Shown here one piece after another: positions 15,852 through 23,972 of a stretch of DNA of 48,171 bases; the first letter of the stretch is position 1, and every line of letters starts with the position of its first letter. This stretch comes from Shewanella sp. KT0246 (GTDB lineage: Bacteria; Pseudomonadota; Gammaproteobacteria; Enterobacterales; Shewanellaceae): the NCBI RefSeq assembly GCF_019654955.1, contig NZ_BPEV01000036.1:1-48171 (forward strand), read 5' to 3'. The notes under the pieces were generated by a model, which saw only the letters and a program-made list of their open reading frames with translations, did no database searches and was not told the origin of the DNA. A program made the translations under genes and the position numbers.

Positions 15852-17861
15852 ATGAAATCTAGACAATCGGTGGCACGTAAAGTGCTCTTTTCCGTTTCTG
15901 GCATCATTGCAGTTATCGCCATTATCGTTGCTTATGCTGTAACCACTTATCGCGCTGAAAGTGTTGAACAATCGGTTATTCAAGAGATCAGGCGTGCGAC
16001 TCAAGAAACATCGAATGGTATTCATGAGTTCTTTAGAGAACGTAGCCGAGTGGTTACTTCGCTTAAAGGCAACTCTTTCGTTAATGGCTGGTTCAGCCAA
16101 TACACCCAGCGTGGCTCAGACATTGATAGTGATCCTCAATATCAAAACTTGGTTAAACTATTCAAACACGAGTCTGCTTATGACCCGATGATAAAGTCTG
16201 TATTTTATGCACCTGCTGCCACACAAGAGTATTTTGACATCAATGGTCGCTACAACGACTCAGCCTATTTCACAGGTAAGCGACCTTGGTGGGGAGAAGC
16301 GCTAAAGAAAGATCGACTTTTTATCACGAACCCAGAAATTGATGCTAATGACGGTTCTATTGTTACATCTATAAAAACAACGGTTTATGGTTATTCTGGC
16401 CAACTACTTGGTGTGATGGGCATCGATATCTTAGCGTCTGAAATTAAAAGTGGCCTGATTGATACCATGACGTTTGAAAACGAAGGCTTTGGTTTTTTGT
16501 TTACCCGCGAAGGGCAAATTATCTCTTTTCCTGATAATCAGAACCGAATAGATATGAGCCAGCTGCCGAAATTGGATCGCGTTGATAGCATTTTCAATGA
16601 CGCAAATGGATTTGGCCAATTACTTAGTGACAGCCAAGATACAAAAGAGCTGATCAGTGAAGTGACCTTTAAGGGGGAAACCTACCTTGCTTATGTCACC
16701 TCAGTGAATGATGATGTTCAAGCGCTCGACTGGCGAGTTGGCTTCATGGTGCCAATGCATGTTATCGATGACCCTGTGTTTGACACCATAGTGTCATCAA
16801 TCATTATGGTTTTATTGGTGATGCTAATTACCTCTGCAGTAATCTTTTTTACTATTCAAAAACTCCTGACTACACCACTTAACCGTATCGTTGCCGCAAT
16901 GGATGATATTGCTTCTGGTGAAGGTGACTTAACAAAACGAATTGATATTAATAGTAATGATGAGCTTGGCCAGTTAAGCGACTCATTCAATGCCTTTGTA
17001 CAAAATATTCAAGCCATTATTGGCCAATGTAATAATACGACAGAGCAGGTTATGAGGGAGTCTGACAATGTGAGCATCTTGGTCAACGACTTTACAACGA
17101 CTGTGAATACTCAAAAAGGTTATATCGAACAAATCGCTACCGCAGCCACACAAATGACGCAAACGATTCACGGTATCTCTGATAATGCACAAACATCGCT
17201 AGATTACGCTACACGAGCGACAGAAGAGTCGTCACAAGGGAGCCAGCTTGCTGATAACGCAAACACCTTGATGGAAGATCTTACTGAAGAAGTTGGCAAT
17301 GCGACTGAGGTTGTGAGTGATTTACATAAAAACTCTGAGTCTATTTCTGAAGTGTTAGAAGTGATCAAAAACATTGCTGAGCAAACCAATTTACTGGCAC
17401 TTAATGCGGCGATTGAAGCGGCAAGGGCGGGTGAGCAAGGACGTGGCTTTGCCGTTGTTGCTGACGAAGTCAGGACCTTAGCGAGTCGAACTCAAGATTC
17501 AACCGGCGATATTGAGAAGATTATTGCCAAACTACAAGAGTCTGCTTCAAGCGCGGTATTAGCGATGAATCAAGGTAAACGCAAAACAGATCAAGGCGTA
17601 GAACTTATTAGTAAAGTCAGCGATAAACTTGCGCAAATTAATCAAGCTATAGCACTGATTAAAGAGCAGTCGAATGAAACCGCATCGACCATCAAAGAGC
17701 AAGCTTCTGCATCAGATGAAATTACTAAGCAAACCGTTTCTGTAAACCAGTTAGCTGAAACTGCTGTGTCACAAACGGAAGAAATGGCCACTAAAAGTAA
17801 AGCCCAAAAGGACATTACTCAAGAGCTGACTCAGACGATTTCACAATTCAAAGTGGCATAG
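15852..17861 (+). CDS. Methyl-accepting chemotaxis protein, dCache type
   Basis: The 669-residue receptor has an N-terminal TM helix (about residues 9-30) and a periplasmic double-Cache sensor domain (about 35-300; the YDPMIKSVFYA...RPWWGEALKKDRLFITNPEIDANDGSIVTSIKTTVY region is typical of dCache_1). A second TM helix (about 307-333), a HAMP domain (LLTTPLNRIVAAMDDIASGEGDLTKRI) and a signalling domain follow. The highly conserved hairpin tip reads EQTNLLALNAAIEAARAGEQGRGFAVVADEVRTLA. It would sense a small ligand outside the cell and control CheA. No CheR-tethering NWETF pentapeptide is present at the C terminus. It is monocistronic, with a terminator after it. Confidence 0.94.
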   Translation: MKSRQSVARKVLFSVSGIIAVIAIIVAYAVTTYRAESVEQSVIQEIRRATQETSNGIHEFFRERSRVVTSLKGNSFVNGWFSQYTQRGSDIDSDPQYQNLVKLFKHESAYDPMIKSVFYAPAATQEYFDINGRYNDSAYFTGKRPWWGEALKKDRLFITNPEIDANDGSIVTSIKTTVYGYSGQLLGVMGIDILASEIKSGLIDTMTFENEGFGFLFTREGQIISFPDNQNRIDMSQLPKLDRVDSIFNDANGFGQLLSDSQDTKELISEVTFKGETYLAYVTSVNDDVQALDWRVGFMVPMHVIDDPVFDTIVSSIIMVLLVMLITSAVIFFTIQKLLTTPLNRIVAAMDDIASGEGDLTKRIDINSNDELGQLSDSFNAFVQNIQAIIGQCNNTTEQVMRESDNVSILVNDFTTTVNTQKGYIEQIATAATQMTQTIHGISDNAQTSLDYATRATEESSQGSQLADNANTLMEDLTEEVGNATEVVSDLHKNSESISEVLEVIKNIAEQTNLLALNAAIEAARAGEQGRGFAVVADEVRTLASRTQDSTGDIEKIIAKLQESASSAVLAMNQGKRKTDQGVELISKVSDKLAQINQAIALIKEQSNETASTIKEQASASDEITKQTVSVNQLAETAVSQTEEMATKSKAQKDITQELTQTISQFKVA

Positions 17862-17919
17862 TTCATGTCATATTTAATGAATAGCACCTGAGTTAGTAAA
17901 CGGCTTATCATTTTCCAAT

Positions 17920-17949
17920 AAAAAAGGAAGCTTAATCGCTTCCTTTTTT
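17920..17949 (+). terminator. Terminator after chemoreceptor gene
   Basis: The stem AAAAAAGGAAGC/GCTTCCTTTTTT with a 6-nt loop ends in a T run. The A run on the other side makes it potentially bidirectional. Confidence 0.85.
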
Positions 17950-18113
17950 ATTGCTGTCAGTTAAGTAACCCTATAACAAATCTAGCGGTTAGCGAGGTTC
18001 CAAAAAAACAAACTATCCCCCAAAACAATGAAAAGTCGACAGTTGCTAAGTGCCTAGCATTGGTCTGTACCTTTATATCGAATACAACTTAAGTACTTAA
18101 TACTTTACTTCAG

Positions 18114-18129
18114 GTTAAAAATATTTGAC
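18114..18129. promoter_or_regulatory. Operator-like palindrome 1 upstream of the membrane protein/XRE pair
   Basis: GTTAAAAATATTTGAC is an imperfect palindrome, GTTAAA-N4-TTTGAC. It recurs 48 bp downstream with one base difference as part of a 21-bp direct repeat (18114-18134 and 18162-18182). It overlaps the -35 element TTGACA (18125-18130). Confidence 0.6.
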
Positions 18130-18153
18130 ATGAAAAAAAAGTAAGCTTAAATT
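18125..18153 (+). promoter_or_regulatory. Sigma-70 promoter of the membrane protein/XRE pair
   Basis: A consensus -35 TTGACA (18125-18130), a 17-bp spacer and a -10 TAAATT (18148-18153) place transcription start near 18160. The two palindromes flank it, one over the -35 and one at the start of the transcript: a classic autorepression layout. Confidence 0.6.
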
Positions 18154-18161
18154 AATCATAA

Positions 18162-18177
18162 GTTAAAAATATTTAAC
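18162..18177. promoter_or_regulatory. Operator-like palindrome 2
   Basis: GTTAAAAATATTTAAC has perfect 6-bp arms (GTTAAA/TTTAAC) around a 4-bp centre. It lies just downstream of the predicted transcription start and ends immediately before an ATG at 18178. Confidence 0.6.
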
Positions 18178-18198
18178 ATGAAGTGGGGTTTGGTTAAC

Positions 18199-18696
18199 AT
18201 GAATATTAAACATAAATTATTTCAGTGGCTGCAAGAAACCAGTTTTAGGGAAGTTACGTTATCGGTGGATTTATTGGTGACGGCATATATTTTTTATATT
18301 TATATTAATCGTATGTATTATGCGAGCGCTGAAGAACTTGCATCAACTGTATGGATTTCTGGTGTTTTATTAGAAGTCATTATCTACTCAGTCGTATTAA
18401 TGGTTATCAGTTATATCCTGCTTGCATTTGTTAGTGACGATGAACTGAATCAGCCCATGGATGTGCGTGAGAAACAGATTAACCTTGTTGGTTATAAATA
18501 TTCTGCAATGATTTTGCAGGTAGGTGTGGTGTTGGCGATTGTGCAATACAGTTTGGATCAACAATCAGAAGCCTTATTTTTTGAGCCTATCCCACATTTA
18601 CCTTTGCACATTTTGTTAGTGGCATTTCTTGTTGCTGAAGTCGCTCATTATGGCGTGCAGTTGTACAAAGGTCGCACGGGAGAGATTTATGGGTAA
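18199..18696 (+). CDS. Four-TM membrane protein paired with an XRE regulator
   Basis: This 165-residue protein has hydrophobic segments at about residues 20-40, 54-80, 100-118 and 133-153, and a cytoplasmic loop rich in charge (DDELNQPMDVREKQ). I prefer ATG 18199, since the in-frame ATG 18178 abuts operator palindrome 2 and has no ribosome binding site; GTGGGG lies between them. Its 3' end overlaps the regulator gene by 8 bp, so the two are co-translated. Membrane protein plus small XRE regulator is a widespread pairing in bacteria. The membrane protein may modulate or be controlled by the regulator, but its function is unknown. Confidence 0.78.
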   Translation: MNIKHKLFQWLQETSFREVTLSVDLLVTAYIFYIYINRMYYASAEELASTVWISGVLLEVIIYSVVLMVISYILLAFVSDDELNQPMDVREKQINLVGYKYSAMILQVGVVLAIVQYSLDQQSEALFFEPIPHLPLHILLVAFLVAEVAHYGVQLYKGRTGEIYG

Positions 18697-18940
18697 AAAT
18701 GATCAAGGTGGTGTTGGGATCACTAACTCAATTCGTACCTTACGTTTTTTACATGACGAAATGACCCAAAAGCAACTTGCTGAGCTTATCGGTGTCACTA
18801 GACAAACGGTAATGGCTATCGAATCAAATAAGTATTCGCCGACATTAGAAGTCGCGTTCAAGATTGCTGAGGTATTTAATTTACCTCTTGAAGAGGTGTT
18901 TCGCTATCGATCTGCAAACGATAACCTACAAACAGACTAG
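18689..18940 (+). CDS. Small XRE-family HTH transcriptional regulator
   Basis: This 83-residue protein is almost entirely one HTH domain. Residues around RTLRFLHDEMTQKQLAELIGVTRQTVMAIESNKYSPTLEVAFKIAEVFNLPLEEVF match the compact XRE/Cro type that regulates its own operon. ATG 18689 is preceded by GGGAGAG and lies inside the end of the membrane protein gene. The longer upstream frame is discarded because it lacks signals. The two GTTAAA-N4-TTTRAC palindromes upstream of the operon are its likely binding sites. Confidence 0.9.
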   Translation: MGKNDQGGVGITNSIRTLRFLHDEMTQKQLAELIGVTRQTVMAIESNKYSPTLEVAFKIAEVFNLPLEEVFRYRSANDNLQTD

Positions 18941-18957
18941 CTGTTTGTAGGTTTTTA
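18923..18957 (+). terminator. Terminator overlapping the end of the XRE gene
   Basis: The stem AACCTACAAACAG/CTGTTTGTAGGTT (13 bp, perfect) with loop ACTAG is followed by TTTTATT. The left arm encodes the last codons of the regulator, and the stop codon TAG lies in the loop. Confidence 0.85.
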
Positions 18958-19239
18958 TTAGGATGATGAGTTGCTGCTATCTACTATCACTTCTTGAAAG
19001 TAATAAACGATAGTAGTGAATGATAGTACTGGCAGCTTGAGATGAGCTGCGGTGAGGTTAATGGTTCAGCATGAATGATTCACAGGGTTGTAAAGCCTAA
19101 CCGCGCTTTCAGCTCAGATACTCTTTGCAATCTTTATCGCTTACGATAATAATCACCCATTCATTTAGCTGATAAATGTAGAGTCAGCCAATCCCATTTT
19201 TATGAAGTGCAATAGCACTGTTAAGGCCAGTATTAGGTT

Positions 19240-19839
19240 ATGAAATTTAGTCCGCTAGTTGATGAATTAATTGAGTCGTTACGTTGTTTACCGGGTGTTG
19301 GACCTAAGTCTGCCCAGCGTATGGCGTTTCAGTTATTAGAGCGTAACCGTAAAGCGGGTCAAAAGCTGGCGAATGCATTAGAGCGATCAATGAGTGAAGT
19401 TGGTCATTGCCAAGCATGTCGAACTTTTACTGAACAAGAGCTATGCCCAATCTGTAGTAGCCCAAAGCGTGGTAATGCAGGTGTTATTTGTGTTGTTGAA
19501 ACGCCAGCAGACGTATTAGCTATTGAAGCTGGTGGTCACTTTATGGGGCGCTACTTTGTGTTATTAGGGCATTTATCCCCCCTTGATGGTGTCGGGCCTG
19601 AAGAGTTAGGTCTTGCGTTACTTGAAAAGCATTTGTCGTCAGAAGATGTCACCGAGCTTATTTTAGCGACAAACCCAACGGTTGAAGGTGATGCAACAGC
19701 GCACTTTATCGCCGATATCGCTCGTCGTCATAATGTGGTTATCAGCCGTATTGCTCACGGCGTGCCAGTGGGTGGCGAGCTTGAATATGTCGATAGCACT
19801 ACTTTGGCATTATCATTTAACGGTCGGATCCCGCTATAG
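19240..19839 (+). CDS. recR: Recombination mediator RecR
   Basis: RecR acts with RecF and RecO to load RecA on gapped DNA. The 199-residue sequence has the helix-hairpin-helix LRCLPGVGPKSAQRMAFQLL (about residues 14-33), a zinc finger (HCQACRTFTEQELCPIC) and the Toprim domain (VICVVETPADVLAIEAGGHFMGRYFVLLGHLSPLDGVGPEELGL). It ends with VPVGGELEYVDSTTLALSFNGR. It is separated from ybaB, its usual neighbour, by the accessory block. Confidence 0.96.
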   Translation: MKFSPLVDELIESLRCLPGVGPKSAQRMAFQLLERNRKAGQKLANALERSMSEVGHCQACRTFTEQELCPICSSPKRGNAGVICVVETPADVLAIEAGGHFMGRYFVLLGHLSPLDGVGPEELGLALLEKHLSSEDVTELILATNPTVEGDATAHFIADIARRHNVVISRIAHGVPVGGELEYVDSTTLALSFNGRIPL

Positions 19840-19880
19840 ACATTATATTAAACGTCATAACTTTTGACGTGAAGTAGATA

Positions 19881-19906
19881 AAAAAGGGCTAATTTAGCCC
19901 TTTTTG
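19881..19906 (+). terminator. Terminator after recR
   Basis: The stem AAAAAGGGCTA/TAGCCCTTTTT with a short loop is followed by T residues. Confidence 0.85.
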
Positions 19907-19936
19907 CGTTTTTTTTAGCCATCAGAAAAAAATCCC

Positions 19937-19964
19937 CTTGAAAACGTAATTTCACGCCCCATTT
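19937..19964 (+). promoter_or_regulatory. Sigma-32 heat-shock promoter of htpG
   Basis: CTTGAAA (19937-19943), a 13-bp spacer and CCCCATTT (19957-19964) match the sigma-32 consensus exactly. They lie about 90 bp before the htpG ATG. This shows directly that htpG belongs to the RpoH regulon here. Confidence 0.92.
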
Positions 19965-20054
19965 CCTAGGTAACAAAGAATTTTAGTTTTATTGAGCATA
20001 CCGAAATGGTTTCAATAAAATTGCTGTATTAACGTTAAACCAAGGGAAATTTTC

Positions 20055-21974
20055 ATGTCTCAACAAGAAACACATGGCTTTCAAACCGAAGTAAAACAAC
20101 TTCTTCATCTGATGATCCATTCTTTATATTCAAATAAAGAAATTTTCTTACGTGAACTAGTTTCAAATGCGGCCGATGCTGCAGACAAGTTGCGTTACCT
20201 TGCCTTAACTGACAACACCTTATTTGAAGATGATACAGAACTTCGCGTTCGTATTAGCACCGATAAAGAAAAAGGCACCGTTACGATTGAAGATAACGGT
20301 ATCGGTATGACACGTGATGGTGTGATTGAACATTTAGGTACTATTGCTAAATCAGGTACTGCTGATTTCTTCAAAAACTTATCTGGTGAAGAGTCAAAAG
20401 ACTCGCAACTTATTGGTCAGTTCGGTGTCGGTTTCTACTCTGCATTTATCGTTGCCGACAAAGTTACTGTTCGTACTCGTGCTGCAGGTGCTGATGTTAA
20501 CCAAGGTGTGGTGTGGGAATCAGAAGGTGAAGGCGACTTTACTGTTGATACCATCACTAAAAACAGCCGTGGTACTGAAATCACGCTGCATTTACGTGAC
20601 GAAGAAAAAGAATACGCAGACGATACACGTTTACGTTCAATCATTACTAAGTACTCTGATCATATCTCAGTACCAGTAGAAATGTTTGAAGAAGGTACGC
20701 CAGCGGTTGAAGCGACTGAAGAGGGCGGTAAAGCTATTCCTGCTACTGAAGGTCAGTGGAAACCAATGAACAAAGCTACTGCGCTTTGGACTCGTAGCAA
20801 ATCTGATATCTCTGATGAAGAGTATCAAGAATTCTATAAGCACATTTCGCACGATTATGGCGATGCTGCGAGTTGGTCTCATAACCGTGTTGAAGGTAAG
20901 CAAGAGTACACTAGCTTACTGTACATTCCGAGCAAAGCGCCGTGGGATATGTTTAACCGTGATGCTAAAAATGGCCTTAAATTATTTGTTCAACGTGTAT
21001 TCATCATGGATGACGCTGAGCAGTTCATGCCGACTTACCTGCGTTTCGTTAAAGGTCTAATCGATTCAAATGATTTACCGTTAAACGTGTCGCGTGAAAT
21101 CTTACAAGATAACAGTGTGACAAAAGCACTACGTGGTGGTGTGACTAAGCGCGTACTGGGTATGCTTGAAAAAATGGCTAAAAATGATGCTGAAAAGTAT
21201 CAGGCATTTTGGGCTGAATTTGGCCAAGTATTAAAAGAAGGTCCAGCTGAAGATTTCGCAAACCGTGAACGTATCTCAGGCCTATTACGCTTTGCTTCGA
21301 CTCACAATGATACCCCGGCGACTGATGTATCTTTAGATGATTACATCAGCCGTATGAAAGAAGGCCAAGATAAGATTTATTATATTGTTGCCGACAGCCA
21401 TGAAGCCGCAGCAAACAGCCCACATCTTGAATTGCTGCGTAAAAAAGACATTGAAGTACTCTTAATGTCAGAGCGTATCGATGAGTGGTTAATTAACCAT
21501 TTAACTGAATTTAAAGACAAGAAACTGCATTCAGTGACTCGTGGTGATTTAGAGTTAGGTGAGTTAGAAGATGCGGCTGAAAAAGAAGCACAAGAAAAAT
21601 TGGCTGGTGAAGCTGAAGGTTTAGTTGAGCGCATGAAGACTGCTTTAGGCGCTAAAGTAGCTGACGTTAAAGTGACTTCACGCTTAACTGATACCCCTGC
21701 TTGTGTGGTTGCTGGTGAAGGTGAAATGTCATCGCAAATGATTAAGCTAATGCAGTCAGCAGGTCAGCCTGTACCTGAGTCTAAGCCAACGTTTGAAATT
21801 AACCCGCATCATCCACTGGTTGAGCGTTTAAACAACGAACAAGATGAGCAGTTATTTGCTAACTGGGCAGATTTATTACTGCAACAAGCACAGCTTTCAG
21901 AAAAAGGTAGCTTAGCGGATCCTTCTGCGTTTATTAAGCTAACCAATGAAATGCTAGTAGCAAGCTTGAAGTAA
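20055..21974 (+). CDS. htpG: Hsp90 chaperone HtpG
   Basis: This 639-residue Hsp90 homologue has all N-terminal ATP-binding motifs: LIHSLYSNKEIFLRELVSNAADA, IEDNGIGMT, LIGQFGVGFYSAFIVAD and GTEITLHL. The middle domain has LPLNVSREILQ with the catalytic arginine. A C-terminal dimerisation domain follows; there is no MEEVD tail, as expected in bacteria. Two inserts rich in Glu/Gly (about residues 215-235) precede the middle domain. It is expressed from a heat-shock promoter and ended by a terminator, so it is a single-gene unit. Residues lie within the normal length of the family. Confidence 0.97.
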   Translation: MSQQETHGFQTEVKQLLHLMIHSLYSNKEIFLRELVSNAADAADKLRYLALTDNTLFEDDTELRVRISTDKEKGTVTIEDNGIGMTRDGVIEHLGTIAKSGTADFFKNLSGEESKDSQLIGQFGVGFYSAFIVADKVTVRTRAAGADVNQGVVWESEGEGDFTVDTITKNSRGTEITLHLRDEEKEYADDTRLRSIITKYSDHISVPVEMFEEGTPAVEATEEGGKAIPATEGQWKPMNKATALWTRSKSDISDEEYQEFYKHISHDYGDAASWSHNRVEGKQEYTSLLYIPSKAPWDMFNRDAKNGLKLFVQRVFIMDDAEQFMPTYLRFVKGLIDSNDLPLNVSREILQDNSVTKALRGGVTKRVLGMLEKMAKNDAEKYQAFWAEFGQVLKEGPAEDFANRERISGLLRFASTHNDTPATDVSLDDYISRMKEGQDKIYYIVADSHEAAANSPHLELLRKKDIEVLLMSERIDEWLINHLTEFKDKKLHSVTRGDLELGELEDAAEKEAQEKLAGEAEGLVERMKTALGAKVADVKVTSRLTDTPACVVAGEGEMSSQMIKLMQSAGQPVPESKPTFEINPHHPLVERLNNEQDEQLFANWADLLLQQAQLSEKGSLADPSAFIKLTNEMLVASLK

Positions 21975-22009
21975 GCACAGTTCATCCTGTTACTTAGTAA
22001 GTTATAACC

Positions 22010-22038
22010 AAAAAGCGGACCCAGTGTCCGCTTTTTAT
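22010..22038 (+). terminator. Terminator after htpG
   Basis: The stem AAAAGCGGAC/GTCCGCTTTTT with loop CCAGT is followed by ATT. Confidence 0.87.
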
Positions 22039-22098
22039 TAGCAATCATTTTTAGCCAGTGTGATACTGAGTTAATGGGATAGCTAACAAGGATCCGAG

Positions 22099-22962
22099 AT
22101 GGAACATATAATTAATTTAACCAAAGATAACATCCAGCAAGTGGTTGATGCCTCGATGGATAACTTTGTTGTTATGTCTTTTTGGGCGCAGCAACAGCCT
22201 GAAAGTGTGCAAATGCTGCAAGTGATGGAGCAAATTGCCAACGAGCAAGCAGGTCGCTTTATTTTGGCTAAAGTGAATTGTGAAGCAGAGTTAGAAATTG
22301 CGAATTACTTCCAAATTCAAAGCTTGCCGACTCATTTGGTGCTCAGTAAAGGCCAGCCTGTTGATGGTTTTGCTGGCACGCAAAGTGCTGCGCAAGTCAA
22401 CGAGCTACTGAATAAGCATTTACCTGCTATGTGGGTGCAAGATTTAAATGCGGCTAAAGCAATACTTGTTGAAGATAAACCAGCTAAAGAGAAGCTTGAA
22501 GAAGCATTGGCGCTATTAAAAAGTGCTTATGCTGAATCTGAGCAGAATGGCGCAGTGGCATTGGTCTTAGTTGATGTATATTTGCAGCTTGGCATTTTAG
22601 CTGACGCTAAAACCTTATTAGAGACGATAGGGCTTGCGGACCAAGATAGCTATTATCAAAACCTTAAAGCCAAGCTTGCGCTAGCTGAGGATGCGGCTGA
22701 TACGCCTGAAATCCGCCAGTTACAACAGGCACTAGATCAACAACCTGATAATACAGACATTTCAATTGACCTTGCTAAAGCGTTAAATCAAGCAAATCGC
22801 GGCGAAGAAGCATTAGAAAGCTTATTTGTGATTTTGCAAAAAGATTTATCAGCGGCCGATGGCAAAGTTAAACAAGTGTTTATGGAAATACTGACTGCTT
22901 TAGGGCAAGGCAATACCTTTGCCAATCAGTATCGCCGCCGTTTATACAGCTTACTGTATTAA
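22099..22962 (+). CDS. cnoX: Chaperedoxin CnoX/YbbN-like thioredoxin-TPR protein
   Basis: The 287-residue protein has an N-terminal thioredoxin fold (residues 1-110) followed by TPR-like helices (about 115-285), the layout of E. coli CnoX (YbbN). CnoX is a holdase that protects proteins under hypochlorous stress and passes them to GroEL. The thioredoxin active-site CxxC is absent: the position reads WAQQQPES. The second conserved cysteine, used by CnoX for mixed disulfides, is present at C61 (ILAKVNCEAE), and the cis-proline loop is SLPTHLVL. It lies between htpG and adk with its own ribosome binding site (AAGGATCCGAG). Confidence 0.88.
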   Translation: MEHIINLTKDNIQQVVDASMDNFVVMSFWAQQQPESVQMLQVMEQIANEQAGRFILAKVNCEAELEIANYFQIQSLPTHLVLSKGQPVDGFAGTQSAAQVNELLNKHLPAMWVQDLNAAKAILVEDKPAKEKLEEALALLKSAYAESEQNGAVALVLVDVYLQLGILADAKTLLETIGLADQDSYYQNLKAKLALAEDAADTPEIRQLQQALDQQPDNTDISIDLAKALNQANRGEEALESLFVILQKDLSAADGKVKQVFMEILTALGQGNTFANQYRRRLYSLLY

Positions 22963-23095
22963 ACAGAACCCTTATAAGTACGCCGAGGCGTATTAGATAT
23001 TGGTCTAACTCTTTCGCTTTTTGCCTTCTAAAGACAGGCTAAATGTGCGAGAATCGCGGCCTAAAAATATGAAAGCAATAAAGAGGACTTTTGAG

Positions 23096-23740
23096 ATGCG
23101 CATTATACTATTGGGTGCCCCTGGTGCCGGTAAAGGCACACAAGCTCAGTTTATTATGGAGCAATACGGTATCCCACAAATCTCAACTGGTGACATGCTT
23201 CGTGCTGCAATTAAAGCTGGCACAGCATTAGGCTTAGAAGCAAAATCAGTGATGGATGCAGGCCAGTTAGTATCAGATGACCTAATTATTGGTTTAGTTA
23301 AAGAGCGTATTGCACAAGATGATTGTGTAAAAGGCTTCTTATTAGACGGTTTTCCGCGCACTATTCCTCAAGCAGATGCGATGGTTGCTAACGGTATTGA
23401 AATCGATCACGTTGTCGAAATTGACGTACCAGACGAAGAAATTGTTAAGCGTATGAGTGGCCGTCGTGTTCACTCTGGTTCTGGTCGTGTTTATCACATC
23501 GTTTACAATCCACCTAAAGTGGAAGGTAAAGATGATGTGACGGGTGATGATTTATCAATCCGTCCTGACGATGAAGAAACAACAGTACGTAAACGCCTTG
23601 GTATTTACCACGAGCAAACTAAGCCGTTAGTAGAGTACTACGGTAAAGTAGCTGCTGAAGGTAACACTCAGTACACCAAGTTTGATGGAACACAAACTGT
23701 TGCCGCTGTTAGTGAGCAAGTTAAACAGTTACTAGGTTAA
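23096..23740 (+). CDS. adk: Adenylate kinase
   Basis: Adk interconverts ATP, ADP and AMP. The 214-residue length equals that of E. coli Adk. Motifs are the P-loop GAPGAGKGTQ (residues 7-16), the AMP-binding ISTGDMLRAAIKAGT, GFPRTIPQAD, and a long LID (RRVHSGSGRVYHIVYNPPKVEGKDDVTGDDLSIRPDD) that lacks zinc-binding cysteines, as in other gammaproteobacteria. The ATG at 23096 follows AAGAGGA. In-frame codons upstream, from 23021, are rejected because they would add a leader not seen in the family. Confidence 0.97.
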   Translation: MRIILLGAPGAGKGTQAQFIMEQYGIPQISTGDMLRAAIKAGTALGLEAKSVMDAGQLVSDDLIIGLVKERIAQDDCVKGFLLDGFPRTIPQADAMVANGIEIDHVVEIDVPDEEIVKRMSGRRVHSGSGRVYHIVYNPPKVEGKDDVTGDDLSIRPDDEETTVRKRLGIYHEQTKPLVEYYGKVAAEGNTQYTKFDGTQTVAAVSEQVKQLLG

Positions 23741-23788
23741 TTACCTAAGTTATGTGTTAAGCAACAGTATCTGATTGCTGTTGTTCAT

Positions 23789-23816
23789 AAAAAAGCCTGC
23801 ATTGCAGGCTTTTTTA
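23789..23816 (+). terminator. Terminator after adk
   Basis: The stem AAAAAGCCTGC/GCAGGCTTTTT with loop ATT is flanked by an A run and a T run, so it may work in both directions. Confidence 0.87.
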
Positions 23817-23848
23817 TGGCATAAATAAAATCACCGTCACAAAAAGAA

Positions 23849-23872
23849 ACAAAGATAGATATCTATCTTTGT
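23849..23872. promoter_or_regulatory. Perfect 24-bp palindrome upstream of gsk
   Basis: ACAAAGATAGAT is followed directly by its reverse complement, with no spacer. The palindrome lies 100 bp before the gsk ATG and 32 bp after the adk terminator. It has no T tract, so it is more likely a protein-binding site than a terminator. I cannot name the regulator. Confidence 0.65.
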
Positions 23873-23972
23873 GTTGATTGTTTTTGTGTTAAAATTAGCG
23901 TTTGTTAATAAGCAAAATGCCGTATTTATTCATTATCCCTTTTAGCACGGATGCCTACTCAGAGAGTTTAAG

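Noticed and set aside
15774..16191. Overlapping frames on both strands near the chemoreceptor start
   Set aside because: Shadows of the chemoreceptor gene, which has clear domain content in its own frame.
12149..19239. Prophage or transposon explanation for the ybaB-recR accessory block
   Set aside because: No integrase, transposase, terminal inverted repeats or target duplication was found by eye.
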